Shown: piece by piece, positions 63,901-64,000 of the stretch
Numbering within the stretch: position 1 is the stretch's first letter
Layout of the letters: the number at the start of each line of letters is the position of its first letter
DNA from: Megalopta genalis
Taxonomy: Eukaryota; Arthropoda; Insecta; Hymenoptera; Halictidae
NCBI RefSeq assembly: GCF_051020955.1
Contig: NC_135022.1
Coordinates: 7,282,963-7,346,962, forward strand
Length of the DNA: 64,000 bases
Direction of reading: 5' to 3'
Notes under the pieces: model-generated
What the model was told of the DNA's origin: nothing
The model's input: the letters and a program-made list of their open reading frames with translations, nothing else
Database searches by the model: none
Position numbers and translations under genes: made by a program

Positions 63901-64000
63901 TCCAATTTTCTGAAAAAACCTATCATCAGATTTTTTAAATACGAGAATCTTGCTTAACTAACGATTTTACATTAGAATTAGGTATTGAGTACGAAATGTA
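57940..64000 (+). repeat. Higher-order block H4, copy 2 (runs off the window)
   Basis: Second copy of about 49,135-55,195, still matching at the last base of the window, so its true right end is unknown. Differences are scattered single bases, for example GAACGATATC at about 54609 against GAACGAAATC at about 63414. Confidence 0.85.

Larger units (their letters stand above)
9171..64000 (+). repeat. Main satellite array, about 144-bp monomers
   Basis: An unbroken head-to-tail array of about 380 monomers (54.8 kb divided by about 144 bp) that continues past the window end. Each monomer starts near AGAACGAAAT, then a shared half (TAATGTCAGAAAATGGCAC, TACTCTTGTGA, TTTTTCGG, the dyad, ATCATTAGAT). 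The second half comes in two types. Type A, about 145 bp: TTCTTCAAARTACGATATTC, then ACATAGGGATTAAGCAT. Type B, about 141-142 bp: TTTTTTAAATACGAGAATC, then ACATTAGAATTAGGTATTG. Spacings read at the left end are 145, 141, 145, 142, 144 and 141. I see no inserted foreign sequence, gene or long open frame anywhere in it. The low GC contrasts with the retroelement. Confidence 0.97.

Noticed and set aside
9171..64000. CRISPR-like array of regular repeats
   Set aside because: There are no unique spacers. The whole 144-bp unit is repeated, and the flanks are eukaryotic retroelements.
9171..64000. CENP-B box or telomeric TTAGG repeats in the satellite
   Set aside because: I found no TTCG....A..CGGG-like box and no tandem TTAGG. 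ATTAGA and similar words are part of the monomer only.

Overview
The window looks like a heterochromatic, probably pericentromeric or centromeric, stretch of an insect genome. The evidence is a non-LTR retrotransposon of the R1 clade (a clade known from arthropods) embedded in a very large AT-rich tandem satellite. Hymenoptera would fit, but I cannot fix the species. I see no host gene, tRNA or rRNA that I can support.

Layout. 1-640 is unassigned flank with a GC-rich island (about 189-600). About 641-1000 holds decayed satellite monomers in reverse orientation. 1044-2958 is R1-type copy 1: it has a 5' leader, a large internal deletion of about 4.1 kb, the last third of ORF2 (one stop, one frameshift), a structured 3' UTR and a poly(A) tail, all between 14-bp target site duplications (1030-1043 and 2959-2972). 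About 2973-3950 holds about seven more reverse-oriented monomers. 3951-8843 is copy 2: 5' leader, ORF1 (gag-like, three zinc knuckles), and ORF2 with an intact-looking endonuclease, a frameshift, then reverse transcriptase. Copy 2 stops abruptly at 8843 and is joined to a 326-bp octamer repeat (TTCATTTG/TTCGTTTG), 8844-9170. From 9171 to the window end the sequence is one uninterrupted satellite array of about 380 monomers, now in the opposite orientation to the left arm.

How the parts relate. ORF1 would package the element RNA, and ORF2 would cut the target and reverse-transcribe. The two overlap as TAATG, the stop-restart arrangement known for R1-clade SART1. Neither copy can be autonomous here. 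Copy 1 resembles the short internally deleted elements (SIDEs) described for R1/R2. The satellite has two monomer types sharing one half: A, about 145 bp, and B, about 141-142 bp. These combine into dimers of about 289 bp and into nested multi-kilobase higher-order duplications, with offsets of about 1.74, 3.18, 4.04, 4.76, 8.81 and 9.67-10.1 kb. All offsets are whole multiples of about 144.3 bp. Most monomers carry a 10-bp dyad. The most unusual features are the satellite orientation switch at the broken retroelement plus octamer repeat, and the several layers of higher-order repeat. Nothing here clearly amounts to a new gene system.
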